A stretch of 64,000 nucleotides of DNA from Aliiroseovarius pelagivivens (GTDB lineage: Bacteria; Pseudomonadota; Alphaproteobacteria; Rhodobacterales; Rhodobacteraceae): contig NZ_OMOI01000001.1 of assembly GCF_900302485.1 (NCBI RefSeq), positions 1,488,001 through 1,552,000 of the forward strand, read 5' to 3'. This document shows, piece by piece, positions 1 to 8,172 of the stretch; the first letter of the stretch is position 1; each line of letters starts with the position of its first letter. The notes under the pieces were generated by a model. It was not told where the DNA came from, ran no database searches, and saw only the letters and a list, made by a program, of their open reading frames with translations. A program made the translations under genes and the position numbers.

Positions 1-2
1 AC

Positions 3-839
3 ATCTTCCTGACCAATACATTCGGCGGCAATGCCTCGCGTCTGAAACTTCACGGTGCCGAAGGGCGCGTACGCGAACTGAACCGAGTCGGAGCCGAGCT
101 TGGTCGTGAAGTGGCTGATGCATCTGGCCGAACCGTCATCGTGGCAGGCTCGGTTGGTCCGACAGGTGAAATTATGGAACCCATGGGGTCCTTGACCTTC
201 AACGGCGCGGTCGAGATGTTCCACGAACAGGCCGAAGGTCTGAAAGAAGGCGGCGCAGATGTGCTTTGGGTCGAAACGATCTCGGCCCCGGAAGAATACA
301 AGGCCGCCGCCCGCGCTGCTGAACTGACTGGAATGCCATGGTGTGGCACGATGAGCTTTGACACCGCCGGGCGCACCATGATGGGTTTGACCTCTGCCGA
401 TCTGGCGAAAATGGTTGAAACCCTGCCGAACCCGCCGCTTGCCTTCGGGGCCAATTGCGGCGTCGGCGCTGCAGACCTTCTGCGCACTGTACTGGGCTTC
501 GCCGCCCAAGGATCCGAACGCCCGATCATCGCCAAAGGCAACGCCGGCATTCCGCAATATGTGGACGGTCATATCCATTATGATGGCACACCTGAGCTGA
601 TGGCTGACTACGCCGTTCTAGCCCGCGACTGTGGCGCCAAGATCATTGGCGGCTGCTGCGGGACGACACCTGAGCACCTGAAGTCTATGCGCGAAGCACT
701 GGAAACACGTCCGGCAAGCAATACGCGCCCGACGCTGGACCAGATCTCGGAAGCGATTGGTGGGTTCTCGTCAGCCTCGGACGGTACCGGCGACGATGCC
801 AATCAGCCCGCACGTCGCAACCGTCGTCGTCGCAGCTGA
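3..839 (+). CDS. homocysteine S-methyltransferase (split methionine synthase part), 5' end cut off
   Basis: The reading frame is already open at base 3, so the start lies before the window; 278 residues are visible of a family usually 300-340 long. It ends in the GGCCGTTP motif, and with the cysteine of GANCGV this gives the three zinc ligands of the homocysteine/betaine methyltransferase fold, which activates homocysteine thiolate. The C-terminus is a basic Arg-rich tail. The corrinoid protein and DUF1638 gene follow within 3 kb, interrupted by one divergent gene, so its likely role is the homocysteine-methylating part of a split cobalamin-dependent methionine synthase. A betaine-homocysteine methyltransferase is the alternative. 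The fold is certain; the exact methyl donor is inferred from context. Confidence 0.9.
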   Translation: MFLTNTFGGNASRLKLHGAEGRVRELNRVGAELGREVADASGRTVIVAGSVGPTGEIMEPMGSLTFNGAVEMFHEQAEGLKEGGADVLWVETISAPEEYKAAARAAELTGMPWCGTMSFDTAGRTMMGLTSADLAKMVETLPNPPLAFGANCGVGAADLLRTVLGFAAQGSERPIIAKGNAGIPQYVDGHIHYDGTPELMADYAVLARDCGAKIIGGCCGTTPEHLKSMREALETRPASNTRPTLDQISEAIGGFSSASDGTGDDANQPARRNRRRRS

Positions 840-866
840 TACAATCAACTTACTAGCATACAAGAC

Positions 867-892
867 GGGCGCTCGCACAGCGAGCGCCCCTT
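867..892 (+). terminator. hairpin after the homocysteine methyltransferase gene
   Basis: A perfect 9-bp stem, GGGCGCTCG with CGAGCGCCC, closes a 5-base loop 28 bases after the stop codon. The T-run behind it is very short, so it may end transcription weakly or simply protect the 3' end. It lies between convergent genes. Confidence 0.55.
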
Positions 893-923
893 GCCCGCCG
901 CAGGCGCGGGTCCGTGCGCGGAC

Positions 924-2009
924 CTAAAATAAGCTCAGTTGATCACCCTGCTGTAGGGGCGGCGTAAACAGATCACAGCGCATATCCGGCAAATCCTTTG
1001 TCAGCCCCAGCCGCTGACAGGCCTTTTGAAACCGCTGTTTCAAAAGCTCGGCCACTACGCCGCGTCCGACAAAACGCTCGCCGAACTCGGATTGATACGC
1101 TTTCCCATCTCGCATTTCACGCACCCTGTTCATGACACGCTCGGCACGGTCCGGGTAATGCTCGTCCAGCCAATCCTGAAACAATGGGGCCACCTCGCCG
1201 GGTAGGCGTAACAAGATATAGTTGGCCGCCACCGCGCCTGCATCGCGACCAGCCTTCAATATCGGTTCCAACTCGTGATCCGTCAGCCCCGGCACGATCG
1301 GAGAGGCCATGACGCGCACCGGCACCCCTGCTTCTGAAAGAGCTTGGATCATCCGCAGACGCCGCGCCGGGCTCGGCACACGCGGCTCCATCTTGCGGGA
1401 CAAATCGGCTTGCAGGCTGGTGACCGAGATCCCCACCTGTGCCAGCCCTTTGGCAGCCATGCGCGATAAGATGTCCAGATCCCGCTCGATCAGTGTGCCC
1501 TTGGTGATGATCAGGACAGGGTGCTGAAACGCTTCAAGCACCTCAAGCACTTGCCGGGTGATCCGGTATTGCCCTTCGATCGGCTGATACGGGTCGGTAT
1601 TCGTTCCCAAAGCCAAAGGAGCCACCTGATACCCCCTCCGCCGCAGCTCTTTTTCCAACTGTATGGCCGCATCCGGACGCGCAATCAGACGCGTTTCAAA
1701 ATCCAAGCCGGGGGAATAGCCCAGCCACGCATGGGTCGGCCGTGCATAGCAATAAATACACCCATGCTCGCAACCTCGATAAGGATTCAACGAACGGTCA
1801 AACGCCAGATCAGGAGAGCTGTTTCGAGAGATTACAGACCGAGGCCGCTCGATAGAGACCTCGGTTCGAAAGGGCGGCAGAGGCTCTTCCGTCCAGCCGT
1901 CATCAACGCGCACGCGCTGAAATTCTTCGAATCGTCCGGTGTTATTCGACCCTGCCCCACGCCCCCGGCGGCAATCTGCATCAATTCTGTCGGAACCCGT
2001 CTTTTCCAT
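924..2009 (-). CDS. PA0069-family radical SAM protein
   Basis: A 361-residue protein with the radical SAM cluster motif C-x3-C-x2-C at about residues 80-87 (CEHGCIYC), preceded by the RGRGA and NPYRGCEHG stretches typical of the PA0069/Rv2578c group. It should bind a 4Fe-4S cluster and S-adenosylmethionine; the substrate is unknown for the whole family, although photolyase-like or DNA-repair roles have been guessed from names. The ATG at 2009 was chosen because the family signature starts soon after it; an ATG 30 bases further upstream (2039) is possible and adds ten residues. It sits on the opposite strand within the methionine synthase cluster, and nothing seen ties it functionally to that cluster. 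Confidence 0.88.
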   Translation of the reverse strand: MEKTGSDRIDADCRRGRGAGSNNTGRFEEFQRVRVDDGWTEEPLPPFRTEVSIERPRSVISRNSSPDLAFDRSLNPYRGCEHGCIYCYARPTHAWLGYSPGLDFETRLIARPDAAIQLEKELRRRGYQVAPLALGTNTDPYQPIEGQYRITRQVLEVLEAFQHPVLIITKGTLIERDLDILSRMAAKGLAQVGISVTSLQADLSRKMEPRVPSPARRLRMIQALSEAGVPVRVMASPIVPGLTDHELEPILKAGRDAGAVAANYILLRLPGEVAPLFQDWLDEHYPDRAERVMNRVREMRDGKAYQSEFGERFVGRGVVAELLKQRFQKACQRLGLTKDLPDMRCDLFTPPLQQGDQLSLF

Positions 2010-2105
2010 GGGGGTAAAATAAGAACATTTACAGAACAATCAAATGGTATTCACATTTATTGCGCGGAATATTCATTTGCTATCAGGTCGGTGAAAGGGC
2101 ACTCC

Positions 2106-2150
2106 ATGTCGCAAATTGCCCAGACCTATCGCGCCAAGATGTCGCATTAG
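2106..2150 (+). other. possible 14-codon upstream ORF before the corrinoid gene
   Basis: An ATG at 2106, five bases after an AAAGGG ribosome-binding-like sequence, opens a 14-codon frame (MSQIAQTYRAKMSH) that stops at 2150, 38 bases before the corrinoid protein start. It carries the direct repeat ATGTCGCA at both ends. It could be a leader peptide or chance; only conservation of the peptide in related genomes would decide. Confidence 0.25.
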
Positions 2151-2188
2151 GGAATAAGAAATAGTCCTCCAGCCAGGGAAAGACGCAC

Positions 2189-2893
2189 ATGTCTGATCAA
2201 GAAGAAGATATCATCCTGAGCGAACTCAATGATGAAGAGTTGGTGCAGCAAATGCATGACGACCTTTATGACGGTCTTGCTGAAGAGATCGAAGAAGGCG
2301 TCAATATTCTGCTGGAACGTGGCTGGCAGCCATATAACGTTCTGACCGACGCACTGGTCGGCGGCATGACCATCGTAGGCATCGACTTCCGCGACGGCAT
2401 CCTGTTCGTTCCCGAAGTTCTTCTGGCCGCGAACGCCATGAAAACCGGCATGGGCATCCTGAAGCCCCTGCTGGCCGAAACCGGCGCACCGCGCATGGGC
2501 AAGATGGTTATCGGCACCGTGAAAGGCGACATCCATGACATCGGCAAGAACCTTGTCTCGATGATGATGGAAGGCGCTGGTTTTGATGTCGTAGACATCG
2601 GCATCAACAACGCCGTCGAGGCCTATCTGGAAGCCTTGGAAAAAGAAGAGCCCGATATCCTGGGCATGTCAGCTCTGCTGACGACCACCATGCCATACAT
2701 GAAAGTGGTCATCGACACGCTGGTCGAAAAAGGCATCCGCGACGACTATACCGTTCTGGTGGGTGGTGCTCCGCTGAACGAAGAATTCGGTAAAGCCATC
2801 GGTGCTGACAGCTATTGCCGCGACGCTGCAGTCGCGGTTGAGACCGCCAAAGAATACATGGCCAGCAAGCACAACCAGCTGGCCGCTGGCTGA
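2189..2893 (+). CDS. corrinoid (B12-binding) protein of split methionine synthase
   Basis: This 234-residue protein is a methionine-synthase-type B12 module: a helical cap domain over roughly residues 10-100, then a Rossmann-like B12 domain with the base-off signature DxHxxG (GDIHDIG, residues 113-119; His116 is the expected lower cobalt ligand). The length matches MtbC/MtmC-type corrinoid proteins. It would shuttle a methyl group between a pterin-dependent methyltransferase, not present in this window, and the homocysteine methyltransferase at the left edge. The ATG follows an AGGGAAAG ribosome-binding site. A clear terminator follows, so the downstream DUF1638 pair may be transcribed separately. 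Confidence 0.95.
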   Translation: MSDQEEDIILSELNDEELVQQMHDDLYDGLAEEIEEGVNILLERGWQPYNVLTDALVGGMTIVGIDFRDGILFVPEVLLAANAMKTGMGILKPLLAETGAPRMGKMVIGTVKGDIHDIGKNLVSMMMEGAGFDVVDIGINNAVEAYLEALEKEEPDILGMSALLTTTMPYMKVVIDTLVEKGIRDDYTVLVGGAPLNEEFGKAIGADSYCRDAAVAVETAKEYMASKHNQLAAG

Positions 2894-2921
2894 TCCCGAT
2901 GCGGGATTAACCTGAAATTTG

Positions 2922-2952
2922 AGGCCTCGCCATTTGGCGGGGCCTTTTCTTT
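2922..2952 (+). terminator. rho-independent terminator after the corrinoid gene
   Basis: A 10-bp GC-rich stem (AGGCCTCGCC paired with GGCGGGGCCT, one G-T wobble) with an ATTT loop is followed by TTTCTTTTT. It begins 29 bases after the corrinoid protein stop codon and is a textbook intrinsic terminator for the plus strand. Confidence 0.9.
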
Positions 2953-2979
2953 TTACCTGCCTGCCCCCAGATTGAACCT

Positions 2980-3165
2980 ATGAGCAAAATGCGTTTCTTC
3001 TTTCTGATCTCGATGGTGATCCTTGCCGGGGGGCTGACGGTAGGTGTTGCTGGATGGGCGGCAACCTCAGGGCAGCTGAATGGTCAGCTTGCCATGGCGT
3101 TGTTGCCGCTGGTGATGCTGGCTTCTATCGCGTGGCGGGCCTTAAGTGCTGGAAGGGATGACTGA
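2980..3165 (+). CDS. small membrane protein next to DUF1638
   Basis: A 61-residue protein with two hydrophobic helices (about residues 6-27 and 36-55) and a short charged C-terminal end, so most likely an inner-membrane hairpin. I do not recognise a family. Its stop overlaps the DUF1638 start as TGATG, which suggests translational coupling and a shared transcript. A role beside DUF1638 is inferred only from that overlap. Confidence 0.7.
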   Translation: MSKMRFFFLISMVILAGGLTVGVAGWAATSGQLNGQLAMALLPLVMLASIAWRALSAGRDD

Positions 3166-3800
3166 TGCTGAATGATAACACCCTTACCCATGACGGACTG
3201 GACGCAACCCAAACGTCGGGAACCGTGTTGATTCTGGCCTGTGGCGCATTGGCGAACGAGATCCTTGCCCTGATCCGAATGAACGGCTGGGATCACATGA
3301 GCCTGACCTGCCTGCCTGCCATTCTGCATAATGCACCAGAGAAAATCCCCAACGCAGTGCGTGATGCTGTCGAGAAGCATCGCGACAATTTTGACCATGT
3401 ATTTCTCGCCTATGCGGATTGCGGCACGGGTGGACAATTGACCGCACTGTGCGAAGAGCTGGGCATCGAGATGATCCGGGGCCCGCATTGCTATTCCTTC
3501 TTCGAAGGTAATGATGCGTTCAGCGCGCGCGCCGAGGACGAAATCGATGTGTTCTATTTGACCGATTTTCTGGCGCGTGGGTTTGAGAGCTTCGTCATCA
3601 AACCGCTTGGATTGGACCGTCACCCGCAGCTGCGTGACATGTATTTCGGGCACTATAGAAAGCTGATGTATCTGGCGCAGACCGACAATCCCGAGCTGGA
3701 CAAGATGGCAGAGGCGGCCGCCGAGCGGCTTGGATTGTCTTATGAACGCAGGTTCGCCGGATACGGAGATCTTGAAACCGCGTTGCGCGATCTAGGCTAG
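3165..3800 (+). CDS. DUF1638 protein
   Basis: A 211-residue cytoplasmic protein with the features of DUF1638: an LILACGALANEI N-terminus, an AYADCGTGG motif near residue 90 and an RGPHCYSFF motif near residue 107, each carrying a conserved cysteine. DUF1638 genes are regularly found beside corrinoid methyltransferase genes. From memory, genome-wide fitness work in Phaeobacter linked such a gene to B12-dependent methionine synthesis, perhaps in keeping or restoring the active cobalt state. It overlaps the preceding small membrane protein gene. The family call is firm; the biochemical role is inference. Confidence 0.88.
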   Translation: MLNDNTLTHDGLDATQTSGTVLILACGALANEILALIRMNGWDHMSLTCLPAILHNAPEKIPNAVRDAVEKHRDNFDHVFLAYADCGTGGQLTALCEELGIEMIRGPHCYSFFEGNDAFSARAEDEIDVFYLTDFLARGFESFVIKPLGLDRHPQLRDMYFGHYRKLMYLAQTDNPELDKMAEAAAERLGLSYERRFAGYGDLETALRDLG

Positions 3801-3825
3801 CGTCGTCGGCTCTCTTCTCGAGCCT

Positions 3826-3884
3826 GTGGGGGGCTCTGCCCCATCGTCTTCGACGCTTACCGAGAATATTTTGACAAGAATATG
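3826..3884 (+). repeat. intergenic REP-like repeat, copy 1
   Basis: The stretch has the core GGGGCTCTGCCCC, a GC-rich stretch ending CGACGCTTACCGAGAATATTTT, then AAGAATATG. It matches a second copy at 49845-49910 in the same orientation. Both lie between convergent genes. Such palindromic intergenic elements are common in Rhodobacteraceae genomes. The GGGGC/GCCCC arms can form a hairpin, so it may also act in transcript ending. Confidence 0.65.
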
Positions 3885-3890
3885 TGGATG

Positions 3891-4301
3891 TCAGGCCGCT
3901 TCCGAGGCGTATTGACGGATTCGTTCGACCATTGCGCGCAACCCGTTTGAACGTTGCGAGGACAGGTGCTCGTTCAAACCTAGTCGGCCAAGTTCGGCGG
4001 GGGCGTCGATCGTGGCGACCTCGGATACCGGCAAATCTGTATAGAGCGCCGACAGAACCGCGATCAAACCCTTCACGATCATGGCGTCGCTGTCGCCGGC
4101 AAAGCTGAACCGACCTTCGGTAATCTCAGGATGCAACCAAACTTGGCTGGCGCAGCCTTCGACCTTGGTGGCAGGCACCTTCAGCGCCGGGTCCATGTCG
4201 GGCAGTGATTTGCCCATGTCGATGACTGTTGCATAGCGATCTTCCCAATCATCCAAGAAGGCGAAATCTTCAACAATCTCTTCAAATGCCGGACTGGCCA
4301 T
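3891..4301 (-). CDS. SufE-family Fe-S assembly protein
   Basis: A 136-residue SufE-fold protein. The sulfur-accepting cysteine is in VEGCASQVW (Cys50), and the family pattern of an acidic N-terminal helix and the LGLNEHLSSQRSNG region near the C-terminus is present. SufE takes persulfide sulfur from the cysteine desulfurase SufS for iron-sulfur cluster building. The ATG at 4301 was preferred to longer in-frame starts because the homologous part begins there and the upstream extension would overlap the divergent lipoprotein gene. It is not next to other suf genes, so CsdE-like use with another desulfurase cannot be excluded. Confidence 0.92.
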   Translation of the reverse strand: MASPAFEEIVEDFAFLDDWEDRYATVIDMGKSLPDMDPALKVPATKVEGCASQVWLHPEITEGRFSFAGDSDAMIVKGLIAVLSALYTDLPVSEVATIDAPAELGRLGLNEHLSSQRSNGLRAMVERIRQYASEAA

Positions 4302-4431
4302 GGGGGATCCTTTCTTGCTTTTGCCATGACCTAAGCGTTGAGCGATCAAAGGTCCAGCCTTGGTGCGGATTGCCGTCTTTTCAAAGACGCCGACATGGGC
4401 TAACCCTTTGGGCAGAGAAAGAGGAGCCGAC

Positions 4432-4911
4432 ATGATTTTCCGCCGATTTGCTGCCCCTGCCCTGCTAACCGCGTCTTTGCTGGCGCTGACGGCCTGCGGT
4501 GGAAATGTGAACCTCAACCCTATGGGTTGGTTTAGCTCAGATGGGGTCGAGGAGATCGCACTGATCCCGGAAGGCGGATTTCTGGATGATCAGGAAAACC
4601 GCGGGCTTGTGGCTGATGTCATTGAACTTGAGATTCTACGCGCCCAAGGTGGTGCCATCATCCGCGCCAAGGGTTTGCCACCTCGTCTTGGATATTGGGA
4701 CGCCGAGCTGGTGCCAGAGAACTTCGAGCGGCCTGAAGACGGTGTCCTGACCTATATGTTCCGGATCACCGAGCCGTACTATCGCACCCAAACCGGTCGT
4801 TCTAAACAGCGCGAAGTTTATGTGGGTCACTTTGTGTCGGACATCAAGCTTCAGGGCGTGCGCACGATCCGTGTGGTGGGCGCGAACAACAGTCGGTCCG
4901 CGCGCCGCTAA
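4432..4911 (+). CDS. lipoprotein of unknown function
   Basis: A 159-residue protein with a lipoprotein signal peptide: basic start, hydrophobic run and lipobox LTAC with the acylated cysteine at residue 22. The rest is a soluble domain of beta-strand character containing a GGFLDDQENRG motif and a FVSDIKL segment; I cannot assign a function. The ATG at 4432 follows a strong GAGGAG ribosome-binding site. It is divergent from the SufE-like gene and convergent with rnd, so it is probably a single-gene transcript. Confidence 0.8.
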   Translation: MIFRRFAAPALLTASLLALTACGGNVNLNPMGWFSSDGVEEIALIPEGGFLDDQENRGLVADVIELEILRAQGGAIIRAKGLPPRLGYWDAELVPENFERPEDGVLTYMFRITEPYYRTQTGRSKQREVYVGHFVSDIKLQGVRTIRVVGANNSRSARR

Positions 4912-4918
4912 ACGCCTA

Positions 4919-6079
4919 TCAAACCTCGAAAACCTCGACGCGTTGGCCCTTGGCGGCCAGCGCAAGTTTTCCTTCGCACAGGCGTAGTGCGTCATCCCCA
5001 AAGACTTCGGCACGCCAGCCTGTCAAAGCGACAACATCGCGTTTTCCTGCCGCCAAAGCATCCAGATCAGCCGCCGAGGCAATCAGTTTCTGAGCGACTT
5101 TTTCCTGCTCGCAGCGCGCCTTCAAAAGTACACGCAGAAGATCGGCCAAAGCTGGGTTCACTTGCAGCTTTTCCTTGGAACGGTCAGGTGCTTTGGGCAG
5201 TTGATCCTGCGGCAGCTCAAGTCCGACCGAGATGGCCTTCAAGATTTCCTCGGCCACTTCACCCTTGCGCGCCTCGCGCAGAAGCAGGCGCGAGCGGCCA
5301 AGTTCCTGAATGGTACGCGGTTTTGTGGATGCCAATTCCAGCAGCGCGTCGTCCTTCATCACCCGATTGCGGGGAATATTACGTGATTGCGCATATCCTT
5401 CGCGGAAGCGGGCCAGTTCCTTCGCCACACCAAGGAAGCGACCAGAATTGGTGCGTGTTTTCAAACGCTTCCAGGCATCGTCCGGATGGATCGTATAGGT
5501 CTCGGGGGAGGTCAGACTGGTCAGTTCTTCCTGAACCCAATGGGCGCGCCCCGATTTCTCAAGCTCTTTGGATAGGTATTCGTAGATCCCGCGCAGGTGT
5601 GTCACGTCGCCCTGCGCATATTTTTTCTGTGCATCCGTCAAAGGACGGCGCGACCAGTCGGTAAAGCGGCTGGATTTATCCATCTGTGCCCGCTCGATTT
5701 TGCGGACCAATGTTTCATATCCAACCTGATCGCCAAAGCCGCAGACCATTGCAGCGACCTGCGTGTCAAACAGAGGGCGTGGGAACACGCCAGCCTCGAC
5801 AAAGAAGATCTCGAGATCCTGACGGGCGGCATGGAACACTTTGACGACACGCTCATCGCGGAAAAGCTCATAGAGCGGTTCCAGCGACAGACCGTCCACC
5901 AAGGGATCAACCAGCACCGCATCCTCGTCGTCATTTCCGGGAACGGCCAATTGGATAAGGCAAAGCTTTGAGTAGTAGGTGCGCTCTCGCAGGAATTCGG
6001 TATCAACGGTCACATAAGGGTGCGAGGTCGCGCGGATGCAGAATTCTTCCAAGGCCTCGGTGGTCGTGATCGTGATCAT
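4919..6079 (-). CDS. rnd: ribonuclease D
   Basis: A 386-residue 3'-to-5' exoribonuclease that trims tRNA 3' ends and other stable RNAs. The DEDDy exonuclease residues are visible: Asp26 and Glu28 in VDTEFL, Asp in AARQDLEIF, and Tyr/Asp in KYAQGDVTHLRG. An HRDC domain follows from about residue 205. The length matches the family. Its stop lies seven bases from the end of the convergent lipoprotein gene, so the two transcripts meet there. Confidence 0.97.
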   Translation of the reverse strand: MITITTTEALEEFCIRATSHPYVTVDTEFLRERTYYSKLCLIQLAVPGNDDEDAVLVDPLVDGLSLEPLYELFRDERVVKVFHAARQDLEIFFVEAGVFPRPLFDTQVAAMVCGFGDQVGYETLVRKIERAQMDKSSRFTDWSRRPLTDAQKKYAQGDVTHLRGIYEYLSKELEKSGRAHWVQEELTSLTSPETYTIHPDDAWKRLKTRTNSGRFLGVAKELARFREGYAQSRNIPRNRVMKDDALLELASTKPRTIQELGRSRLLLREARKGEVAEEILKAISVGLELPQDQLPKAPDRSKEKLQVNPALADLLRVLLKARCEQEKVAQKLIASAADLDALAAGKRDVVALTGWRAEVFGDDALRLCEGKLALAAKGQRVEVFEV

Positions 6080-6185
6080 ATGCTTTTACCTGCTCTTTAC
6101 CGCACCAAATTTGGGCTCCGCCCGGGTTTAAGGGGAAATGTTCCGAAAGGGAAGCCTCGCGCCAAGTTGCCCTTGCCCCGCTGCG

Positions 6186-6791
6186 TTATGGCAGCAGGAC
6201 GGGCGTTTTGTCCTCGTCTGCAAAACGGCGCAGCACTGCTGGGTATAGCTTGTGTTCCTGCACCAAAACCCGAGCGGCCAGAGTGTCCGCTGTGTCGCCC
6301 GATTCAACAGATACACGCGCCTGCCCAAGGATCGGGCCACCATCGAGTTCGGCGGTGACCTCGTGGACAGAACAACCTGCTTCGGCATCACCTGCATCCA
6401 ACGCGCGCTGGTGAGTGTGCAGACCTTTGTATTTTGGCAATAGTGACGGGTGGATGTTCAGGCAACGTCCGGCCCAGTGACCCGTGAAGCCTTCGGTCAG
6501 GATACGCATGAAACCTGCAAGACAGATGATGTCGGGGTTTGCCTGCTCTAACACGGTGTTCAGAGCCGCCTCGAACCCTTCACGGTCCCCTTTGTAATCC
6601 CGGTGGTCAACGACAGCTGTAGGGATGCCCATCGCTTCTGCCTTGGCCAGACCACCCGCGTCCGGCACGTTCGACAGAACCAGACAGGGACGCGCGGGGT
6701 GATCTTCGACCATCGAGTTGGCCAGCGTCACCATGTTTGAGCCGCCCCCTGAAATCAGGATGGCGACCCGTTTCTTGGGGGCGTCGCTCAC
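6186..6791 (-). CDS. purN: phosphoribosylglycinamide formyltransferase
   Basis: A 201-residue folate-dependent GAR transformylase, third step of purine synthesis, transferring a formyl group from 10-formyl-THF. The phosphate-binding start ISGGGSNM, the catalytic LNIHPSLLP histidine and the [12 protein letters not shown] aspartate region are all present. Its start overlaps the purM stop by four bases (ATGA), so purM-purN are one translationally coupled operon. The length is normal for PurN. Confidence 0.98.
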   Translation of the reverse strand: MSDAPKKRVAILISGGGSNMVTLANSMVEDHPARPCLVLSNVPDAGGLAKAEAMGIPTAVVDHRDYKGDREGFEAALNTVLEQANPDIICLAGFMRILTEGFTGHWAGRCLNIHPSLLPKYKGLHTHQRALDAGDAEAGCSVHEVTAELDGGPILGQARVSVESGDTADTLAARVLVQEHKLYPAVLRRFADEDKTPVLLP

Positions 6792-7837
6792 AGAAGCGAT
6801 CCCAGATAGCTGACGCCTTCGCCCTTCTGAATACGGCCCAGTTGGGTCACGGTCTCGCCTGCGTTGGTCAGCAGATCGGTCAGCGATTGCGCGGCCTGCG
6901 CATCAACGACCAGCACCATGCCTTGGCCCGAGTTGAAGGTCTTCAGAATTTCGGCCTGATCCATGCCACCGGTTTCTGCCAGCCATTTGAAGACGGGCGG
7001 CAGATCCCATTGGTCCAGATCAACCAGCGCACCCAGCCCTTCAGGCAATACGCGCGGCAGGTTTTCGGTCAGGCCGCCACCGGTGATGTGGGCCAGCGCA
7101 TGCACGCCGCCTGCCCGCACCGCTTCCAGAGCCTGGCGGACGTAAAGACGAGTCGGCGCCAGCAGCGCCTCTCCCAGCGTGATGTCGCCATCCCACGGAC
7201 AGTCTGCGTCCCAACCAAGGCCCGAAACCTCGACCAACTTGCGCACCAGCGAATAGCCGTTCGAGTGCACCCCATCCGAGGCCAAGCCCAGAAGAATATC
7301 GCCGTCTTTGACGCCTTTGGGCAAATCCTCGCCGCGCTCCATCGCGCCGACCGAGAAACCAGCAAGGTCAAAGTCGCCGTCTTCATACATGCCCGGCATC
7401 TCGGCGGTTTCGCCACCGATCAGCGCACAGCCAGAAAGCTCGCAGCCTTTGGCGATGCCTTCGATGATCCGCGCGGCCTTGTCGGTCTCCAGACGGCCCG
7501 TCGCGAAGTAATCGAGGAAGAACAGCGGCTCGGCGCCTTGGCACACAAGGTCGTTCACACACATGGCCACCAGATCGATCCCGATCGTGTCCACGTTGCC
7601 TGTGTCGATCGCGATGCGCAGCTTGGTGCCCACTCCATCAGTGGCCGAAACCAGAACCGGGTCGTTAAACCCTGCGCCCTTCAGATCGAACAGCGCGCCG
7701 AAGCCACCAAGACCGGCCATCACGCCCGGACGGTTGGTGCGTTTGGCGGCCGGTTTAATCCGTTCAACCAGCGCGTTGCCCGCGTCGATGTCAACGCCTG
7801 CGTCTGCGTAGGTAATGCCCTTGGATGCGTCGCTCAT
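6788..7837 (-). CDS. purM: phosphoribosylformylglycinamidine cyclo-ligase
   Basis: A 349-residue AIR synthetase, which closes the imidazole ring in purine synthesis with ATP. Typical motifs are [12 protein letters not shown] at the N-terminus, [38 protein letters not shown] and HITGGGL. The ATG at 7837 (MSDASKG) was chosen because family homology begins there; longer frames run upstream toward the tRNA gene. It is the first gene of purM-purN. Confidence 0.98.
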   Translation of the reverse strand: MSDASKGITYADAGVDIDAGNALVERIKPAAKRTNRPGVMAGLGGFGALFDLKGAGFNDPVLVSATDGVGTKLRIAIDTGNVDTIGIDLVAMCVNDLVCQGAEPLFFLDYFATGRLETDKAARIIEGIAKGCELSGCALIGGETAEMPGMYEDGDFDLAGFSVGAMERGEDLPKGVKDGDILLGLASDGVHSNGYSLVRKLVEVSGLGWDADCPWDGDITLGEALLAPTRLYVRQALEAVRAGGVHALAHITGGGLTENLPRVLPEGLGALVDLDQWDLPPVFKWLAETGGMDQAEILKTFNSGQGMVLVVDAQAAQSLTDLLTNAGETVTQLGRIQKGEGVSYLGSLL

Positions 7838-7922
7838 GTCTGTCCCCCATGGTGGCTGTGGTCGCGCGGCAAATTTTCTGCGCCTGCGATAGCGTAAGGG
7901 GCAGAAAGAGTCTACGGCTTGC

Positions 7923-7950
7923 TTGACGCTGGCCCACAGTTTGCTAGCAA
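7923..7950 (+). promoter_or_regulatory. likely sigma-70 promoter of the CAT tRNA
   Basis: TTGACG (7923-7928) and TAGCAA (7945-7950) are separated by 16 bases and end 22 bases before the mature tRNA start. TTGACG is the -35 form often seen in alphaproteobacterial stable-RNA promoters; the -10 is a weaker match. Confidence 0.55.
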
Positions 7951-7972
7951 TGGCGCCACCAAGAGTAACAGT

Positions 7973-8049
7973 GGGCCTGTAGCTCAATTGGTTAGAGCAG
8001 AGCGCTCATAACGCTTTGGTTGCGGGTTCAAGTCCTGCCGGGCCTACCA
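7973..8049 (+). tRNA. tRNA with CAT anticodon (Ile2 or elongator Met), CCA encoded
   Basis: This 77-base cloverleaf has the acceptor arm GGGCCTG pairing with CGGGCCT through two G-U wobbles, a D-arm AGCTCAATTGGTTAGAGC, the anticodon loop CTCATAA, and a T-arm GCGGGTTCAAGTCCTGC, with CCA encoded. The T-arm and variable region resemble E. coli tRNA-Ile2, where the C of CAT becomes lysidine, more than elongator Met. Both readings remain possible; initiator Met is unlikely because its usual hallmarks are absent. Confidence 0.93.
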
Positions 8050-8172
8050 CGACTTCAAAAATTTCGGTTTACGGATGCGTGCCATCCAAAGAAACTCTGA
8101 CATGTAGTTTTCTTCGATCGTCGAAATGGCTGATTGCTGCATCTCTCACGTCAAGACAAACAGGAGCCAACC

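Noticed and set aside
6737..7897. 386-codon plus-strand frame opposite purM
   Set aside because: Shadow of purM; the composition is typical of antisense frames.
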